From Cryomorphaceae bacterium (GTDB taxonomy: Bacteria > Bacteroidota > Bacteroidia > Flavobacteriales > Schleiferiaceae): 34,210 nucleotides of DNA. Location of the stretch: NCBI GenBank assembly GCA_007116495.1, contig SKIJ01000075.1, forward strand, positions 1-34,210, in the 5' to 3' direction. The position numbers were made by a program, and so were the translations under genes. The notes below the pieces were generated by a model that ran no database searches, was not told where the DNA came from, and worked only from the letters and a program-made list of their open reading frames with translations. Below are positions 8,001-15,881 of this stretch, in pieces. Every line of letters starts with the position of its first letter. Positions within the stretch are counted from its first letter, which is position 1.

Positions 8001-9905
8001 GAAATTTGTGCTACCACCAACGTTACCGGTGATGTTAATACCTTTAACGACAGCTGGTGTAAGTATGTTACAGCGTTTGGTACGAAAACCATTCCTTACT
8101 TCGACGATTTTGATGATTGCGATCACTCTTCTAACGGATGGTTTTCACAGGGAGGTAAGCGTATTTGGGAAGTAGGGATTCCGTCGTTTGTAATAAACCA
8201 AGCAGCTTCTACACCCAATGCATTCTTTACAAATCTAAGTGGTCCTTACTACCCCAATACCGAAGAGTATCTACGTTTGCCTCTTATCGATGGTTTTGAC
8301 ACCATACAAGGTGCCATCGTTCAGTTTTCTCAGTTCCAAGCAAGTCCTGCCGCTCACGGGGGGCGTTTTGAAACGTTTGAAGCAGGTCAATGGCGAGCCG
8401 TTGGGTCGGTAAACGCAGCAAATGTTGGAACAAACTGGCATTCGCATCCACCTTATGGTATTGCATCCACTCCTTTGTTTAATGGTCCTGGGTGGACCGG
8501 ATCTACACAAGGATGGATTAACTCGAGTTATCCATTATTTGATTACAATTACTTCACTGGTACGCTGCAAACGCGCTTTCACTGGAAGAGTAATAATACC
8601 GGATCACCCGGAGCCGGTTGGGGTATTGATAATTTTGAAATCATTATTCCTCCACAAAACAGTGCTGCACCGATAGAGGTACGCGCTCGCGATAATTTGG
8701 TTTTCCCTTTCCGCGATCAAGAGGTAATTGTGCGCATTGAAAACACCGGTGCTAAAGACTTAGATAGCTGCAAACTCTCCATTTCATTGAATGGTGGCGC
8801 GTCTTGGGAACCAGAATATTGGTTTGATTTTGATCCGCCACTTCGCGCTGGTCAGCGTCGTTGGGTTACCTACCCGGAAATATGGCCTGCAGTTCCACCT
8901 GCGGATTACGATGTATGCGCCGCTACAAGTCGCCCCAACGATAAGCAAGACAACTTCCCGCAAGACGATACGTTGTGCGCCATTGTTCAGACGTTGCCGG
9001 AGATTGACTTAAAGGATTCTGTTAATAATGAGTATTGCAATGATTTCGAAAATCCTGATGCCTTTAATTTCTTCCCAACCACGACAGAATATGACAACGC
9101 GTTAACGTCATGGGAGATGGGTATGCCAAACCAATCACCCATTACTTCACCATACTCTGGCAATAATGCCTGGATGACATATTTGGAAAATGACTACCAG
9201 TCGCAAGACAAGTCTGTGCTCATTACGCCGGTTTTCATTATTGATTCCATCAATACAACCTATGAGTTTGAGTTCTGGCACAACTTTAGAACCGAACGCA
9301 ACCACGATGGAGGAAATATTGAGTTTTCTCAAGATGGAGGTGTTACGTGGGGTGTTGTAGGTGATTTTGACCCTAATCGCGCGGATACAACGCTCAATTG
9401 GTACAACGAGCCGTTCGTTTGGGGACTTGACATCATTCGCCCGGGATGGACGACCAACTCCAATGGATGGGTTAAATCTAAATTCCGTTTCTGTTTTGAA
9501 AACGGAGGCCAAACCGTTTTCCGTTTCCGTTTTGGTTCCGACAACAATGTCGAAGATGTGGGTTGGGCCATTGACGATTTCTGTATGCGTGAAGTTAGTG
9601 AATCTTGTGAATTCTTTATCAGTAATCAAGAATTCATCGAAGACGAAGGTTTGGTCATTGGAACACCTGTACCAAATCCTGCCGAAGCACATTCTTATAT
9701 AGCCTACGCACTTCCACGAAGCGGAGACATGCGTGTGCGCGTGACCAATCTGCTCGGTCAGATTATGTTTGAAGAAATCGAAAACAAAACAGCTGGTAGG
9801 GGACAAACCAACTTTGACGTATCTACATGGCGAAGTGGTGTGTATATGATTACCATTGATTATGAAGGTAAAACGTACACGTCTAAGCTAATGGTACAGC
9901 ACTAA
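5070..9905 (+). CDS. Giant secreted multi-domain protein with T9SS C-terminal sorting domain
   Basis: The protein has 1611 residues from the ATG at 5070; an upstream TTG at 5043 is possible, but the ATG places the signal peptide (MRRFFNKLIIGALLIGSG..HAQ, about 1-23) at the terminus. Five related jelly-roll (MAM/adhesin-like) modules can be seen, each closing with a D-[DN] signature: GWFVDNVYI (~227), DIAIDDIRID (~568), VAIDNIAVYD (~877), GWGIDNFEII (~1183) and GWAIDDFCM (~1498). Between them lie an Ig/FN3-like domain (~241-352) and three CARDB-like domains (~580-692, ~889-1002, ~1199-1310). The last ~85 residues (IGTPVPNPAEA onward, with NLLGQIMFEE and SGVYMITIDYEGKTYTSKLMV) form a type A T9SS sorting domain. 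It is probably exported by type IX secretion and attached to the surface or released, as an adhesin or matrix protein. No enzyme domain was recognised. Confidence 0.9.
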   Translation: MRRFFNKLIIGALLIGSGVLHAQTAFIDTVFFENFDSTVVQGQVYRDTTLAGNTQWVQFDSIPNAPSSPNSWRSVSGTNPGRSYWETPVMDFTGLVYILLEFEHIAKIHSTDRGRIEYSIGGGPWTIMNATQGSNVTYLGESQNYPQNWYFNEGNYPPQLFPAPGDNWGGINHPIGSIPWPQSNWWRQEIFDMSGEFANEDSVVLRFNHDYTNVSAFNQIPPAYPGWFVDNVYIIGADCNLIPPEVTFTLTPPATFDNRPVGLQPCDGDYAIALDATDNIGIDSVELFYRFNNGPWQRSNMPNVSGDRYLDSIIGTNVGDTIDYYVVAWDSACPNSTRRPANVNQFYTFWVEEGIPTKCSNNSNNQTYWQCGGLIVPFIQQTLPWVEDFQGTEWVAGTGAGTSGSQHRGDMPINAGEDWGVFPGLNIGTFAWSVRAGATPTSLTGPSVDNTIGGPGGKYVYAAAMQGSGSLQTILTTPCIVVPEDSCLYAEFFYYMFGQNVQELRMDIDTGSDTESWVNGIWQLSGQQQTSDDEPWRRAYVDLAPYIGGGKTIRLRWRATKLGSLPRADIAIDDIRIDFAPTADFEAELLTEPLGIGCGFGTDEDVTMIVRNLGCQTATNIPVAYNVNGGAPVWDTISGPMAQGDTVLFTFSSGVDLSTVGTYDIKAWTSIFGDADNSNDTTNTVTVISEPVVSTFPHVIDFDGPGNTPGIGTFAAPGTIATTDWERIPDPTAPGASGYAFMVGEGMTPTVGTGPFSDVSGFGNYLYAEGNFGNASTPAMFESRCFDISTLNNPVFELWYHGYVASNAFDSLCVNFLPQGAATWQTPPGGRITSFTQSDELDPWTYRKFDLSTYNADQVKVRVVAYRRTGNDRCDVAIDNIAVYDELTQDAGVVNIQPPGLALPLAVNPMPTIHIRNYGSQNLTSVPIEVTVTPLCGPNQGTPTSYNVTATVNIAPGNVGTFQVPASTGLVWPEGRSEICATTNVTGDVNTFNDSWCKYVTAFGTKTIPYFDDFDDCDHSSNGWFSQGGKRIWEVGIPSFVINQAASTPNAFFTNLSGPYYPNTEEYLRLPLIDGFDTIQGAIVQFSQFQASPAAHGGRFETFEAGQWRAVGSVNAANVGTNWHSHPPYGIASTPLFNGPGWTGSTQGWINSSYPLFDYNYFTGTLQTRFHWKSNNTGSPGAGWGIDNFEIIIPPQNSAAPIEVRARDNLVFPFRDQEVIVRIENTGAKDLDSCKLSISLNGGASWEPEYWFDFDPPLRAGQRRWVTYPEIWPAVPPADYDVCAATSRPNDKQDNFPQDDTLCAIVQTLPEIDLKDSVNNEYCNDFENPDAFNFFPTTTEYDNALTSWEMGMPNQSPITSPYSGNNAWMTYLENDYQSQDKSVLITPVFIIDSINTTYEFEFWHNFRTERNHDGGNIEFSQDGGVTWGVVGDFDPNRADTTLNWYNEPFVWGLDIIRPGWTTNSNGWVKSKFRFCFENGGQTVFRFRFGSDNNVEDVGWAIDDFCMREVSESCEFFISNQEFIEDEGLVIGTPVPNPAEAHSYIAYALPRSGDMRVRVTNLLGQIMFEEIENKTAGRGQTNFDVSTWRSGVYMITIDYEGKTYTSKLMVQH

Positions 9906-9975
9906 TAAGATGACTGAATATTAGGAGTTGGTTGTTCAGTAATCTCAGATACTTTTAACAGCCGAAACAATAAAG

Positions 9976-10004
9976 AGGCGCTTCAATCACGAAGCGCCTT
10001 TTTT
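9976..10004 (+). terminator. Intrinsic terminator of the T9SS protein gene
   Basis: A perfect 9-bp stem (AGGCGCTTC / GAAGCGCCT) with a 6-nt loop is followed by a T-run ending at 10004. It lies 70 nt after the stop codon at 9905 and points along the plus strand. Confidence 0.8.
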
Positions 10005-10022
10005 AATGGCAATATGTTTAAT

Positions 10023-10058
10023 AAAAAAAAGCACGTTCTCAGTGAACGTGCTTTTTTT
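10023..10058. terminator. Bidirectional terminator between the T9SS gene and lpdA
   Basis: An 8-bp stem (GCACGTTC 10031-10038 / GAACGTGC 10044-10051) is flanked by an A-tract (10023-10030) on the left and a T-tract (10052-10058) on the right. It therefore reads as an intrinsic terminator from both sides. On the minus strand it lies 27 nt past the lpdA stop; on the plus strand it backs up the terminator at 9976-10004. Confidence 0.8.
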
Positions 10059-10085
10059 GTGTTTTTGTTATGGGTTATACAAATG

Positions 10086-11483
10086 CTACATATGCAAAGG
10101 ACGGTCTCCGGTAGCGGCTAATGCAGCTTCTTTAACGCCCTCAGCATAGGTGGGGTGTGCATGACTCATACGCGCGATGTCTTCCGCAGATGCGCGGTAC
10201 TCCATAGCAACAACCATTTCTGCAATGAGGTCAGCGGTACGAGCACCTACCATTTGAGCACCTAATATTTCATCGGTTTTAGCATCAGCAATGATTTTAA
10301 TCACACCATCGGTATCGCCACTGGCACGACTGCGTCCAAGTGCACGCATAGGGAATTTTCCAACGTTTACCTCTACAACTTCGTCTTTTAACTGATCTTC
10401 TCCTTTTCCTACAGACGCAACTTCCGGCCAAGTGTAAACTACGTTGGGAACGAGATTGTAGTCGATGTGCGGATGTTCGCCGTTCATGTGTTCGGCAACG
10501 AATACGCCTTCTTCCTCCGCTTTGTGTGCCAGCATTGCACCGCGTACAACGTCGCCTATTGCGTAGATGTGGTCAACCTTAGTTTGCAGATTATCATTTA
10601 CTTCAACTTGTCCTTTGTCGTTTGTTTCCAAACCGGCAGCTTCTAAGTTTAATCCCTCGGTATATGCTTTACGTCCGATGCTTACCAGGCACATATCGCC
10701 TTCAAGAACAATTTCTTTTCCTTTTTTGTCTTCTGCTTTTATGGTTACGTTATCCCCATCTCGTTCTACGCTGGTAACCTTAGTCGAAAGGTGGAATTTG
10801 ACGCCGATTTTTTTCATCGACTTGGTTAACTCCTTACTGATGTCTTTATCAAACGACGGGATGATTCGATCGAGGTATTCTACCACGCTCACGTTAGCTC
10901 CCAATCGAGCATATACAGAGCCCAGCTCTACACCAATAACGCCCCCTCCAATAACAATCATGTGTTTGGGGATTTCTTGCAATTCCAATGCCTCGGTAGA
11001 GGTAATGATTCGCTCTTTGTCAAGCGCAACGAAAGGAAGTGATGCCGGTTTACTACCCGTGGCAATCACAATTTTTTTTCCTTTAATGGTTTCTTGCTTT
11101 TCACCATTAATTACAATGGTATACGCATCCTTAAACGATCCCAGTCCTTGGTAGACGTCAATCTTATTTTTATCCATCAGATAATTAATGCCATCCACCG
11201 TTTGGCTGACAACCTTGCGTTTGCGCTCGATCATTTTTTTGAGGTCTGCCTTTGGCATTCCAACATCAATTCCGTGATCGGCAAATTCGTGGGTAGCACT
11301 GTGAAAGTGGTGAGATGTATCCAGTAAGGCTTTCGATGGAATACAGCCCACATTGAGACAAGTGCCTCCTAAGGAATTGTACTTTTCGATCAATGCTGTT
11401 TTCATTCCTAGTTGTGCTGATCGAATGGCACAAACATATCCTCCGGGGCCTGAGCCAATGACGACTACATCGTATTCGGTCAT
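10086..11483 (-). CDS. lpdA: Dihydrolipoyl dehydrogenase (E3)
   Basis: This 465-residue flavoprotein reoxidises the lipoyl groups of 2-oxoacid dehydrogenases and the glycine cleavage system, passing electrons to NAD+. Visible motifs in order are the FAD-binding VVIGSGPGGY, the redox-active disulfide GGTCLNVGCIPSK (C42, C47), the NAD-binding VIGGGVIGVELG, the second FAD motif YAIGDVVRGAMLAHKAEEEG, and the C-terminal catalytic HAHPTYAE (H443, E448). Length and motifs match the family throughout. It is a single-gene unit: a bidirectional terminator follows it, and a TACATTTG -7 box (plus-strand 11511-11518) lies about 28 bp upstream of the start. It can serve the E2 at 1866-3221, although the two genes are not in one operon. 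Confidence 0.96.
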   Translation of the reverse strand: MTEYDVVVIGSGPGGYVCAIRSAQLGMKTALIEKYNSLGGTCLNVGCIPSKALLDTSHHFHSATHEFADHGIDVGMPKADLKKMIERKRKVVSQTVDGINYLMDKNKIDVYQGLGSFKDAYTIVINGEKQETIKGKKIVIATGSKPASLPFVALDKERIITSTEALELQEIPKHMIVIGGGVIGVELGSVYARLGANVSVVEYLDRIIPSFDKDISKELTKSMKKIGVKFHLSTKVTSVERDGDNVTIKAEDKKGKEIVLEGDMCLVSIGRKAYTEGLNLEAAGLETNDKGQVEVNDNLQTKVDHIYAIGDVVRGAMLAHKAEEEGVFVAEHMNGEHPHIDYNLVPNVVYTWPEVASVGKGEDQLKDEVVEVNVGKFPMRALGRSRASGDTDGVIKIIADAKTDEILGAQMVGARTADLIAEMVVAMEYRASAEDIARMSHAHPTYAEGVKEAALAATGDRPLHM

Positions 11484-11510
11484 GATAAATTTATTTGTTT
11501 ATTACTACGA

Positions 11511-11518
11511 CAAATGTA
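11511..11518 (-). promoter_or_regulatory. Candidate -7 box for lpdA
   Basis: The minus strand reads TACATTTG, a full match to the Bacteroidota -7 element TAnnTTTG, 28 bp before the lpdA ATG. The expected TTG at -33 is not evident, so the assignment is tentative. Confidence 0.4.
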
Positions 11519-11644
11519 CAATCCCTTGTAATTTTATGTGCTACTATCCATTAAAATCGTAGCCCGCTAAACGGTTTTAAGGTCATTTTTGTTTTTTGCT
11601 GTTTTGGTTTATATTAGCAGTATAATTAATTAAAAAATAAGCTT

Positions 11645-11848
11645 ATGCGTATTTTTATTTTCCTTTTCGTTGTATTGTCCACGCTGTTTTTTATTGCATG
11701 CGATAGTGAGGCCGATTTTGTCATCATACCAGAGTGTGAAGATTTAGAGAGGATGCAAGAGTGTCGAGATTGTTGTGTTCAAAACGGTTACGATCACGGT
11801 TCACCAAGTCAACATGCTGGCGCATGCGAGTGTTGGATTGAAGATTGA
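11645..11848 (+). CDS. Small cysteine-rich lipoprotein of unknown function
   Basis: A 67-residue protein. Residues 1-19 form a lipoprotein signal (MRIFIFLFVVLSTLFFIAC) with the lipidated cysteine at C19. The mature part is only 49 residues, acidic, and holds six further cysteines (C31, C40, C43, C44, C61, C63), including a CC pair and a CEC near the end, which suggests three disulfides or a metal site. I do not recognise the family. A promoter-like TTG (11589-11591), an 18-bp spacer and TATATTAG (11610-11617) lie upstream. It is convergent with the downstream cysteine-metabolism gene, with only 9 bp between the stop codons. The lipobox and coherent cysteine pattern argue that it is a real gene despite its size. 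Confidence 0.72.
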   Translation: MRIFIFLFVVLSTLFFIACDSEADFVIIPECEDLERMQECRDCCVQNGYDHGSPSQHAGACECWIED

Positions 11849-11857
11849 TGCTCTTGC

Positions 11858-13234
11858 TTATCGCATGGCTTCCATCAAATCCGACCGCGTGAGAATTTGA
11901 TATGTTGATTTATCCAGCTCCACCAATACAGCTCCATTTTTTCTGTTTATATGGGACTTGACATGCTCTACGCTATCAGTAGGTTGAACGATGGGGTAGG
12001 GTGCGCACATTATTTCGTCTATGCGTTTTGACTTTACATTCTCATCGTCTACTAAGTGCTGAAAAATGGTTTGATCGTCGATCGAGCCAATGAATTTACC
12101 ATCCTTACCAACAGGCATCTGACTGATGTCGTATTTGCGAAGACGGTGCATTGCCTCGGCAACGGTACAGTCGGGATCAACACTTACGAGTGGTAAGTGC
12201 GCGTGCCTGTCTACCAAGTCCTTTGCCAGTATGTTTTGCTGTGGTAAAAAACCGCGTTCACGCATCCAGTCGTCATTGAAGACCTTACCGACGTAACGAC
12301 TTCCGTGATCGTGGAATAGAACAACCACAACATCGTCTTCCGTGAGTTGCTCTTTTAATTGACGTATGCCTTGAAACGCCGAACCCGCTGAGTAGCCCAA
12401 AAACAATCCTTCCTTTCGTGCCAGTTCACGAGTAACCAATGCGCCGTCTTTATCGGTAACTTTTTCAAAGCGATCAATAAGATCAAAGTCAACATTTTTA
12501 GGAAGGATGTCTTCGCCAATACCTTCGGTGATGTAGCTGTAGATTTCGTTTTCATCGAATTCACCGGTTTCGTGGTACTTTTTAAATACCGATCCGTACG
12601 TGTCAATGCCCCAAATTTTGACGTTTGGATTTTTTTCTTTAAGGTATTTGGCAACGCCACTGATTGTTCCACCCGTACCAACGCCCACGACAAAATGAGT
12701 GATTTTACCGTTGGTTTGCTCCCATATTTCCGGTCCTGTAGATTCGTAGTGTGCCTTGCGATTACTCAAATTGTCGTACTGGTAAGGGTAGAAGGAGTTG
12801 GGGATTTCTTTGTTGAGTCTCTCGGCCACAGAATAGTATGATTCGGGGTGTTCTGGTGGCACGTTGGTGGGGCACACGTGAATTTCCGCCCCCATGGCAC
12901 GGAGCACGTCTATTTTTTCCTTGCTTTGCTTATCGCTGAGGGTGCAAATGAGTTTGTACCCCTTTACAATAGCAGCTAATGCAAGTCCCATCCCCGTATT
13001 ACCGGAGGTACATTCGATGATGGTGCCTCCCGGTTTGAGCTTGCCGTCTTTTTCAGCATCTTCAACCATTTTGAGTGCCATCCGATCTTTTACCGAGTTG
13101 CCCGGGTTAAAGTATTCAACTTTAGCGAATACCTGACCGGGTATGTCGTGCGCTATTTTGTTGAGTTTAATCAAAGGCGTGTTGCCTATGGTTTCCAGAA
13201 TGTTGTTGTAAACGAGCTTGTCTTTATAGATCAC
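11858..13234 (-). CDS. PLP-dependent cystathionine beta-synthase / cysteine synthase with CBS pair
   Basis: A 458-residue protein with a fold-type II PLP domain (about 1-325) and a C-terminal pair of CBS domains (about 335-458). The PLP lysine lies in NPGNSVKDRMA (K49), the phosphate-binding and substrate loops are TSGNTGMGLA and GVGTGGTISG, and the CBS part contains TVAEAMHRLRKYDISQMPV. This matches cystathionine beta-synthase architecture (serine plus homocysteine to cystathionine, or H2S-producing reactions). Cysteine synthase activity cannot be excluded from sequence. The CBS pair may bind an adenosyl ligand for regulation. It starts 31 bp after the rny stop on the same strand and could be co-transcribed with it. 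It lacks the N-terminal haem-binding extension of animal CBS. Confidence 0.92.
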   Translation of the reverse strand: MIYKDKLVYNNILETIGNTPLIKLNKIAHDIPGQVFAKVEYFNPGNSVKDRMALKMVEDAEKDGKLKPGGTIIECTSGNTGMGLALAAIVKGYKLICTLSDKQSKEKIDVLRAMGAEIHVCPTNVPPEHPESYYSVAERLNKEIPNSFYPYQYDNLSNRKAHYESTGPEIWEQTNGKITHFVVGVGTGGTISGVAKYLKEKNPNVKIWGIDTYGSVFKKYHETGEFDENEIYSYITEGIGEDILPKNVDFDLIDRFEKVTDKDGALVTRELARKEGLFLGYSAGSAFQGIRQLKEQLTEDDVVVVLFHDHGSRYVGKVFNDDWMRERGFLPQQNILAKDLVDRHAHLPLVSVDPDCTVAEAMHRLRKYDISQMPVGKDGKFIGSIDDQTIFQHLVDDENVKSKRIDEIMCAPYPIVQPTDSVEHVKSHINRKNGAVLVELDKSTYQILTRSDLMEAMR

Positions 13235-13265
13235 AGTACGGGTGTTTTATGGAAGATAACAAGGT

Positions 13266-14804
13266 TTAACGTGCAACGTTCACGGCACGTGTTTCTCTGA
13301 TTACGGTAACACGGATGTGTCCCGGGTAGGTCATTTCGTTTTGGATTCGCTGACTGACATCATAAGAGATTTCAGATGCTTTTTTGTCGTCGATGCGTTC
13401 GCTTTCCACGATGATGCGCAGTTCGCGGCCGGCTTGAACGGCATATGCTTTAGTAACCCCTTGATAGCTCATGGCGAGGTTTTCCAAGTCTTTAAGTCGC
13501 TGCACGTAACTTTCCATTACCTGACGACGTGCTCCCGGTCGTGCACCGCTTATGCCATCGCATACTTGTATGATGGGAGACAAAAGTGACGTCATTTCAA
13601 TTTCATCGTGGTGCGCACCTATGGCATTGCATACATCCGGCTTCTCACCGTACTTCTCAGCCCATTTCATGCCGAGTAGGGCGTGCGGCAGTTCGGTTTC
13701 TTCGTCGGGTACTTTTCCGATGTCGTGAAGAAGTCCGGCGCGCTTGGCCAGTTTGGGGTTGAGTCCAAGCTCAGCCGCCATGATGGCGCTTAGATTGGCA
13801 ACTTCTCTACTGTGCTGCAAGAGGTTTTGACCGTATGAAGAGCGATACTTCATGCGACCAACAATTTTAACCAGTTCGGGATGTAAACCGTGAATGCCTA
13901 AGTCAATGACGGTTCGCTTACCGGTTTCGATGATTTCTTCGTCAATGGATTTTTTTACTTTATTGACGACTTCTTCAATTCGGGCTGGGTGAATGCGTCC
14001 ATCGGTTACCAAACGGTGGAGGGAAAGACGGGCAATCTCGCGGCGAACGGGATCGAAGCAGGAGAGAATAATCGCTTCCGGTGTGTCGTCAACAATGACT
14101 TCAACGCCCGTAGCGGCCTCAATGGCGCGTATGTTGCGCCCTTCTCTTCCGATGATGCGGCCTTTGACGTCGTCGTTTTCAATATTGAAGACCGAGACAG
14201 CATTCTCAATGGCCTGTTCTGTACCCACGCGTTGAATGGTTTGCACCACAATTTTTCGTGCTTCGTTTGCTGCTGTGAGCCGTGCTTCTTCTGTCGCTTG
14301 CTGAATGTAAGCGCCCGATTCAGATTTGATTTCGTCTTTTAGGGTATCGATCAGTTGTTTTTTTGCTTCTTCTACCGATAGTCCACTGATGACTTCTAAT
14401 TGTTTGATGTGGTTTTCTCGCAAACTTTTTATTTCACTCAATCTTCGGTCGAGGCCTTCTGTTTTGCGTTCAAAATCTTCGCTCTTTTTTTCTACGCGTT
14501 TGCGATTTCGGTTTAAGTCTTCGAGTTCGCGCTGAAGTTTACCCTCCTTGTCTTTGATGCGCTTCTCGGCATCTTTCATTTTATTTTCGCGCTTGTTGAT
14601 GAGCTTTTCGTGCTCTTCTTTTAACTCGAGAAATTTTTCTTTAGCCTGAACGATTTTGTCTTTTTTGATGTTCTCGGCTTCTTTTTCGGCAGCTTTGATG
14701 ATTGCCTCCGATTGGTTTTTCAAGCCCTTGCTTTGAACGAGATAGGTGATGAGAGCTCCGGCTAAAAGCCCTACGACACCGGCTATAATTATGGTTGTTG
14801 TCAT
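13266..14804 (-). CDS. rny: Ribonuclease Y
   Basis: A 512-residue membrane-anchored endoribonuclease that starts mRNA decay. I chose the ATG at 14804 because it puts the N-terminal membrane helix ([20 protein letters not shown]) at the terminus; an in-frame GTG at 14834 would extend back into the 6S-like RNA terminator. After the helix come a long charged coiled coil (about 25-170), a KH RNA-binding domain (about 205-270, with [18 protein letters not shown]) and an HD phosphohydrolase domain (about 330-430, HSREVANL and AGLLHDIGK). Length and domain order match the family. It lies directly downstream of a 6S-like RNA and zapA on the same strand, an order I recall as common in Bacteroidota. 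Transcripts passing the 6S terminator could supply its mRNA. Confidence 0.95.
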   Translation of the reverse strand: MTTTIIIAGVVGLLAGALITYLVQSKGLKNQSEAIIKAAEKEAENIKKDKIVQAKEKFLELKEEHEKLINKRENKMKDAEKRIKDKEGKLQRELEDLNRNRKRVEKKSEDFERKTEGLDRRLSEIKSLRENHIKQLEVISGLSVEEAKKQLIDTLKDEIKSESGAYIQQATEEARLTAANEARKIVVQTIQRVGTEQAIENAVSVFNIENDDVKGRIIGREGRNIRAIEAATGVEVIVDDTPEAIILSCFDPVRREIARLSLHRLVTDGRIHPARIEEVVNKVKKSIDEEIIETGKRTVIDLGIHGLHPELVKIVGRMKYRSSYGQNLLQHSREVANLSAIMAAELGLNPKLAKRAGLLHDIGKVPDEETELPHALLGMKWAEKYGEKPDVCNAIGAHHDEIEMTSLLSPIIQVCDGISGARPGARRQVMESYVQRLKDLENLAMSYQGVTKAYAVQAGRELRIIVESERIDDKKASEISYDVSQRIQNEMTYPGHIRVTVIRETRAVNVAR

Positions 14805-14819
14805 GTTTGTATTATCATT

Positions 14820-15006
14820 AAAAAAAAACCGCACTGCTCATCTGTCTAAACTTCGTAAAGACAGGTTCGGAAGGTTCCGAACGACGTCAAGTTTCCCCTG
14901 GTCTGGTAAGACACTCTTCTGGAAGAGTTGGGGCCTGCTTTAATTCGCCCGAGCCACCTTCCTATGAGGAATCGTGTTAAGTTTAGTACATAATAGAACA
15001 GTGCGG
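14820..15006 (-). ncRNA. ssrS: 6S-like RNA (6S-Flavo type)
   Basis: The stretch between zapA and rny folds into one long rod on the minus strand. Nested complementary segments, in plus coordinates, are 14829-14836 with 14999-15006 (8 bp, closing stem), 14846-14853 with 14979-14986 (8 bp) and 14869-14875 with 14956-14962 (7 bp), with an apical hairpin at 14913-14919/14922-14928. All are centred near 14917. A run of nine A (T on the minus strand) at 14820-14828 follows the closing stem as a terminator. A rod of about 180 nt with a central open region next to zapA is the hallmark of 6S RNA, which binds RNA polymerase holoenzyme and releases it by making a product RNA. No strong promoter was seen, so it may be processed from the zapA transcript. 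Confidence 0.8.
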
Positions 15007-15064
15007 GATGGGTTATTATCAACTAGGCTACTCCTACGTTTAGGTAGCACCTTCGTCGATTTTA

Positions 15065-15376
15065 TCATTGATTGCTTGGGGCTTGCGCCGTATCACTTCC
15101 CATCAATAAATGAAACCGTTTTGAATAATCGTCAAGTAAGCCCTGTTCGTGTTCGCGAAGCGTCTCCAGCTTCTCTACTTTAGTGGCCAATTGAATGGCA
15201 ACCATAGCGAGCAAATCCTGAGGTTGGTCAATGTTGTACGCACGTTGCATGCGCGACAGCATATCGGTTATATTCTTTGCCGCGGCACGCACTGCTTCCT
15301 CTTCACTGCGTCGGATGGTTATGGGGTAACTCCGGTTCAGTATCTGAATTTGAATGCGAATGCTGTCGTCGGTCAT
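15065..15376 (-). CDS. zapA: Cell division protein ZapA
   Basis: A 103-residue protein with the ZapA pattern. The N-terminal strand region (MTDDSIRIQIQILNRSYPI) is followed by an Arg/Glu-rich helix and a heptad coiled coil (ATKVEKLETLREHEQGLLDD). ZapA promotes FtsZ protofilament bundling at the division site. The genomic position supports the call: a coiled-coil gene ends 9 bp upstream, and a 6S-like RNA followed by rny lies downstream. The linkage of zapA to 6S RNA is also well known in proteobacteria. The C-terminal tail after the coiled coil is short and polar. Confidence 0.85.
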   Translation of the reverse strand: MTDDSIRIQIQILNRSYPITIRRSEEEAVRAAAKNITDMLSRMQRAYNIDQPQDLLAMVAIQLATKVEKLETLREHEQGLLDDYSKRFHLLMGSDTAQAPSNQ

Positions 15377-15385
15377 TAGGTTTAT

Positions 15386-15673
15386 TTATCGGTTGAGGCT
15401 TTCGAGGCAAGCATCGATTTCCTGCACCAGTCTATCTACCCACGCCTTGGTTTGTCGATTCCCTTGTGTGGCCGACAAGTTGGTGGCGTGGCGGTCAACA
15501 ACTTCCTTCGCTTGTAATGCCTTAAGTTTGTTGCGCAACTGCTCGTTTTCACGTTGCACATCTCTGAGTTGTTCGTGTAAAAAGATGTTGTCTTTCATCA
15601 ATTTACGCGATTCCTCCAACTTGGTATTTAACAGTTGGAGATGACTCTCCAACAAATCTTGCATCTTACGCAT
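15386..15673 (-). CDS. Small coiled-coil protein upstream of zapA
   Basis: A 95-residue protein from the ATG at 15673 (MRKMQDLLESH). The frame stays open to 15898, but the extra residues have no protein-like character and would overlap the divergent phosphatase gene, so the longer form is rejected. Most of the protein is a heptad-rich helix (LLESHLQLLNTKLEESRKL, then LRDVQRENEQLRNKLKALQA), followed by a short C-terminal helix (WVDRLVQEIDACLESLN). It is the first gene of a zapA-6S-rny unit. By position and shape it could be a ZapA partner comparable to ZapB, but that is inference; I recognise no named family. Confidence 0.72.
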   Translation of the reverse strand: MRKMQDLLESHLQLLNTKLEESRKLMKDNIFLHEQLRDVQRENEQLRNKLKALQAKEVVDRHATNLSATQGNRQTKAWVDRLVQEIDACLESLNR

Positions 15674-15692
15674 ACTGGACAATTGACCTCTG

Positions 15693-15720
15693 CAAAAATA
15701 GGTAATTATTACGCAACAAA
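15693..15720 (-). promoter_or_regulatory. Candidate promoter of the coiled-coil/zapA/6S/rny unit
   Basis: On the minus strand a TATTTTTG box (plus 15693-15700) matches TAnnTTTG and lies 20 bp upstream of the ATG at 15673. A TTTG (plus 15717-15720) lies 16 bp further up, a slightly short spacer. Confidence 0.4.
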
Positions 15721-15881
15721 AAAAGCAATTTACAAGCAGTTTAAAACGCCTGATGGCCTCGGTGCAACGACATTTGCGAAGCGTGTTCGTGCTGATTGCA
15801 TCGGATTTAACGTAGATTTTATCATAGTAACGTGCAAAAAGGATATAAAAAACTGTATTTTCGTGGCATATTTGATTAACC

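Noticed and set aside
9147-9806. 219-codon open frame on the minus strand
   Set aside because: It is entirely antisense to the T9SS protein gene, whose domain content is clear; the shadow translation is Phe/Arg-rich with no motifs.
10567-11154. 195-codon open frame on the plus strand
   Set aside because: It is antisense to lpdA, which has all family motifs in frame.
14974-15183. 69-codon open frame over the zapA/6S junction
   Set aside because: It is antisense to zapA and overlaps the rod-forming RNA, with no protein features.
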